64,000 nt of DNA. Origin: Thozetella sp. PMI_491. Its lineage: Eukaryota > Ascomycota > Sordariomycetes > Chaetosphaeriales > Chaetosphaeriaceae. The notes beneath the pieces are model-generated. The model was given only the letters and a program-made list of their open reading frames with translations. It did not search any database and was not told where the DNA came from. The translations under genes and the position numbers were made by a program. Of the stretch, positions 62,424 through 64,000 are shown one piece after another; the first letter of the stretch is position 1, and every line of letters begins with the position of its first letter. The stretch covers positions 186,001-250,000 of the forward strand of contig MU270023.1 of the NCBI GenBank assembly GCA_021432635.1, in the 5' to 3' direction.

Positions 62424-63377
62424 TCACCACCCGCCCCGGTAGCCCCTGCCGCCGCCTCTCCTATAGCCGCCACCCCGTCCTCCGCCGCGCGGCCCGCGCC
62501 CCCAGCCACCATCGCCGTATCCGCCTGGCCCAGATGGCGGGCCGTTCTTGTCGTCGTCGCCGAGCGGCATAGGCGGGCGTTGGCGGCCACGCATCTCCTT
62601 GGGGAAGGCGTCGTAGGTCTTGCGCATCTGAGCGTAGCCCAAGTGCATCTTACCGTAGAAGTGGTCGGCCAGGCGGCGATCGTTGTCCAGGCGGCTGAGG
62701 TAGGCGCCGCACACGTCGCACACCTGGAGCTTCTGGTGGCCCGACGGCCCGCTCGTGTCGCTGAGCGCCTTGAGCTCCTTCTCGCGGTCGGCCTTGGCGG
62801 CCTGGGCGGCGCGCACCTTGAAGTACTCGTCGTAAGCGCGGTTGACCTCTCCCATCTCCCCTAGAATCTCAACCTCGACGAGACCGGCGGCGATGGACAG
62901 GTTGTGGTCGGCGATGGACTTGAGCAGCACGTTGGTCTGGCGGATCTCGTCGGGCGTCTTCTCGAGGCGGCGCTGGGCCGCGTCGATGCGTCGATTGCAC
63001 TCGTCGATGTACTTTTGCAGGTCGCGCATGTAGTCGTACTCGAACCCGTACTTCCTGCGCTCGCCCTCGGGCAGCGCCTCGAACTCGGCCTTGAGCGACT
63101 CCGAGTGCACCTTGGGGCAGGGGCCGAGGTCTTGCTTGGTGTTGGTGAAGAGGTCATGCGGGCAGGTGCCAGCGAGGTAGGAACGGCAGACCTTGGGGTC
63201 CGTCAGAGATAGCTGCGACGAGCGCGAGGCCACCCCGCCGCCCATGAGCTGCTCTGTGGCAAAGTCAGTGTCGGCTCGCCAGGGACGGGATGGGTGCAGA
63301 GGGGAGGAGGGACAGGATACGAAGGGGTAGAGGGGATAGCTCTTCTTACCTAGCAGCTTCCTTTGTTCGGCGGCCAT
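62424..63377 (-). CDS. LUC7: Luc7-type U1 snRNP protein, two exons
   Basis: Exons 63377-63350 and 63253-62424 (96-bp intron right after MAAEQRKLL, GTAAGA donor, CCACAG acceptor, phase 1); 285 residues. The N-terminus MAAEQRKLLEQLMG and a CCCH zinc finger (Cys32, Cys40, Cys55, His59) with DPKVCRSYLAGTCPHDLF are diagnostic of Luc7. A long helix follows (RDLQKYIDECNRRIDAAQRRLE), then the second finger (CDVCGAYLSRLDNDRRLADHFYGKMH), and a Gly/Arg-rich RGG tail with YRRGGGRG. Known: Luc7 is a U1 snRNP component that helps choose 5' splice sites. The 28-bp first exon is missed by simple frame searches. Confidence 0.96.
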   Translation of the reverse strand: MAAEQRKLLGKKSYPLYPFVSCPSSPLHPSRPWRADTDFATEQLMGGGVASRSSQLSLTDPKVCRSYLAGTCPHDLFTNTKQDLGPCPKVHSESLKAEFEALPEGERRKYGFEYDYMRDLQKYIDECNRRIDAAQRRLEKTPDEIRQTNVLLKSIADHNLSIAAGLVEVEILGEMGEVNRAYDEYFKVRAAQAAKADREKELKALSDTSGPSGHQKLQVCDVCGAYLSRLDNDRRLADHFYGKMHLGYAQMRKTYDAFPKEMRGRQRPPMPLGDDDKNGPPSGPGGYGDGGWGRGPRGGGRGGGYRRGGGRGYRGGW

Positions 63378-63869
63378 GATGTCTGGCGCAACAAGATCGG
63401 AGAGGATGTCCGGTCGGCTGCGGCGTCGTGATGGCTGGGCCCAATTGACGACGGCTTGGACGAGAGAAGCTGGTTTGAAATTTGGGCCAGCCGCGCTGCA
63501 AGGCTGGAGATGCAAATCTGCCGCGCCCAATCAGCCGGCGGCGACGCTGGCTAGCACATTATAGTGGGGGCCTTTCAGGGCCAGCAGGGGCGAGGGGTGG
63601 TCTAAAGTGGTCCCACCCGCTGTGCCTGCGCTGTCCAGAGCACCCGCCAACAGCCTCTCTCAACCGGCCAATCAGCCGGCTTTCCCGAGGAGCTGGGGAA
63701 GTGGGGCCGGCCGACAGAGGTGCCCGGTGTCATCTTCGGCCGTCCAAAAAAATACGAGCTCACAAACGCGCCTGGGCCCCTATTCGATTGTAGCTTCCTT
63801 TTCGTCTTCTCCTGCGATCAACTGCAGCATAGTCGGCGTCCAGACCCAATGGACGGTCGACGATGAACC
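63378..63869. other. Divergent promoter region
   Basis: About 490 bp shared upstream DNA of LUC7 (minus) and the GPI16-like gene (plus); GC-rich, with a few possible CCAAT boxes (CCAAT at 63518 and 63669, among others). No gene seen. Confidence 0.5.
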
Positions 63870-64000
63870 ATGCGCCAATCCCTTCTGCAGTCCAGCCTTC
63901 TCTCCCTTTTCGTCTTTCTCTTCTTTAGCCGGGCCGTCGTCGCCGAGTACCACGAGCAGCTCGTCCTCCGGCCCCTGCCGCTGTCGGCCCTCCTCGCGAG
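63870..64000 (+). CDS. GPI16: GPI transamidase subunit Gpi16/PIG-T, N-terminus only
   Basis: 43 complete codons from the ATG at 63870 to the window edge. A signal peptide (MRQSLLQSSLLSLFVFLFFSR) is followed by EYHEQLVLRPLPLSALLA, the mature N-terminus typical of Gpi16/PIG-T (compare EYHE-L-LRPLP in that family). Known: an ER membrane glycoprotein of the transamidase complex that attaches GPI anchors to proteins. The rest lies outside the window. Confidence 0.85.
   Translation, partial: MRQSLLQSSLLSLFVFLFFSRAVVAEYHEQLVLRPLPLSALLA

Noticed and set aside
1-64000. CRISPR arrays, operons, ribosome binding sites, rRNA genes
   Set aside because: The DNA is fungal nuclear. No regularly spaced short repeats, and no 5S rRNA core was seen by eye on either strand.

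Overview
The window reads as nuclear DNA of a filamentous ascomycete, most likely a Sordariomycete. The reasons are: genes split by short introns (about 50-150 bp) with GTAAGT/GTATGT-type donors and CTAAC/CTGAC branch points; Zn(II)2Cys6 regulators; a DUF3328/UstYa oxidase; fungal-only families (DUF7730, STAND-type N-terminal domain plus ankyrins, a fungal reverse-transcriptase-related gene); CBM18-bearing secreted enzymes; and an AT-richer, C-to-T-decayed tract that looks like repeat-induced point mutation. Nothing suggests bacterial, organellar or viral sequence. Exon coordinates were worked out by hand from splice signals and frame continuity, with no transcript or homology search.

Layout. 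1-5.7 kb: truncated epoxide-hydrolase-like gene, four-exon MFS transporter, a tRNA-like repeat candidate, and a Zn2Cys6 regulator. 5.7-24.9 kb: a gene-poor stretch of about 19 kb. Its left part is GC-rich and full of homopolymers and microsatellites, its middle part is AT-richer, and it carries an 85-base assembly gap. I found two genes in it: a 110-residue cysteine-containing protein (14.4 kb) and a three-exon LAMTOR1/Meh1-like lipidated protein (17.2-18.0 kb) whose 54-bp first exon carries the MGNCSSC lipidation signal. 24.9-35.6 kb: SH3 protein, U1-type zinc-finger protein, DUF7730 protein, and a domesticated reverse-transcriptase-like gene.

35.7-38.4 kb: the most interesting locus. A UstYa-type oxidase (two HxxHC motifs, one membrane helix) is divergently transcribed from a secreted precursor made of tandem repeats with the core DPLYSDGDLGFYPL and Lys/Lys-Arg processing sites. 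This has the layout of a fungal dikaritin-type RiPP pathway (ustiloxin, phomopsin, asperipin, epichloecyclin group), with a core I do not recognise.

39-50.5 kb: a VWA plus RBR-type E3 ligase, a pseudogene with in-frame stops, an ankyrin protein with a STAND-type N-terminal domain, and a second Zn2Cys6 regulator head-to-head with it. 50.9-58 kb: two secreted proteins on the minus strand, a glyoxal-oxidase-type copper radical enzyme with four chitin-binding modules and a seven-exon Pro/Thr-repeat protein with 108-bp higher-order repeats. 59.6-64 kb: housekeeping-like genes, namely a nucleoside 2-deoxyribosyltransferase-like protein, an RGG/coiled-coil protein, the U1 snRNP protein Luc7, and the start of the GPI transamidase subunit Gpi16.
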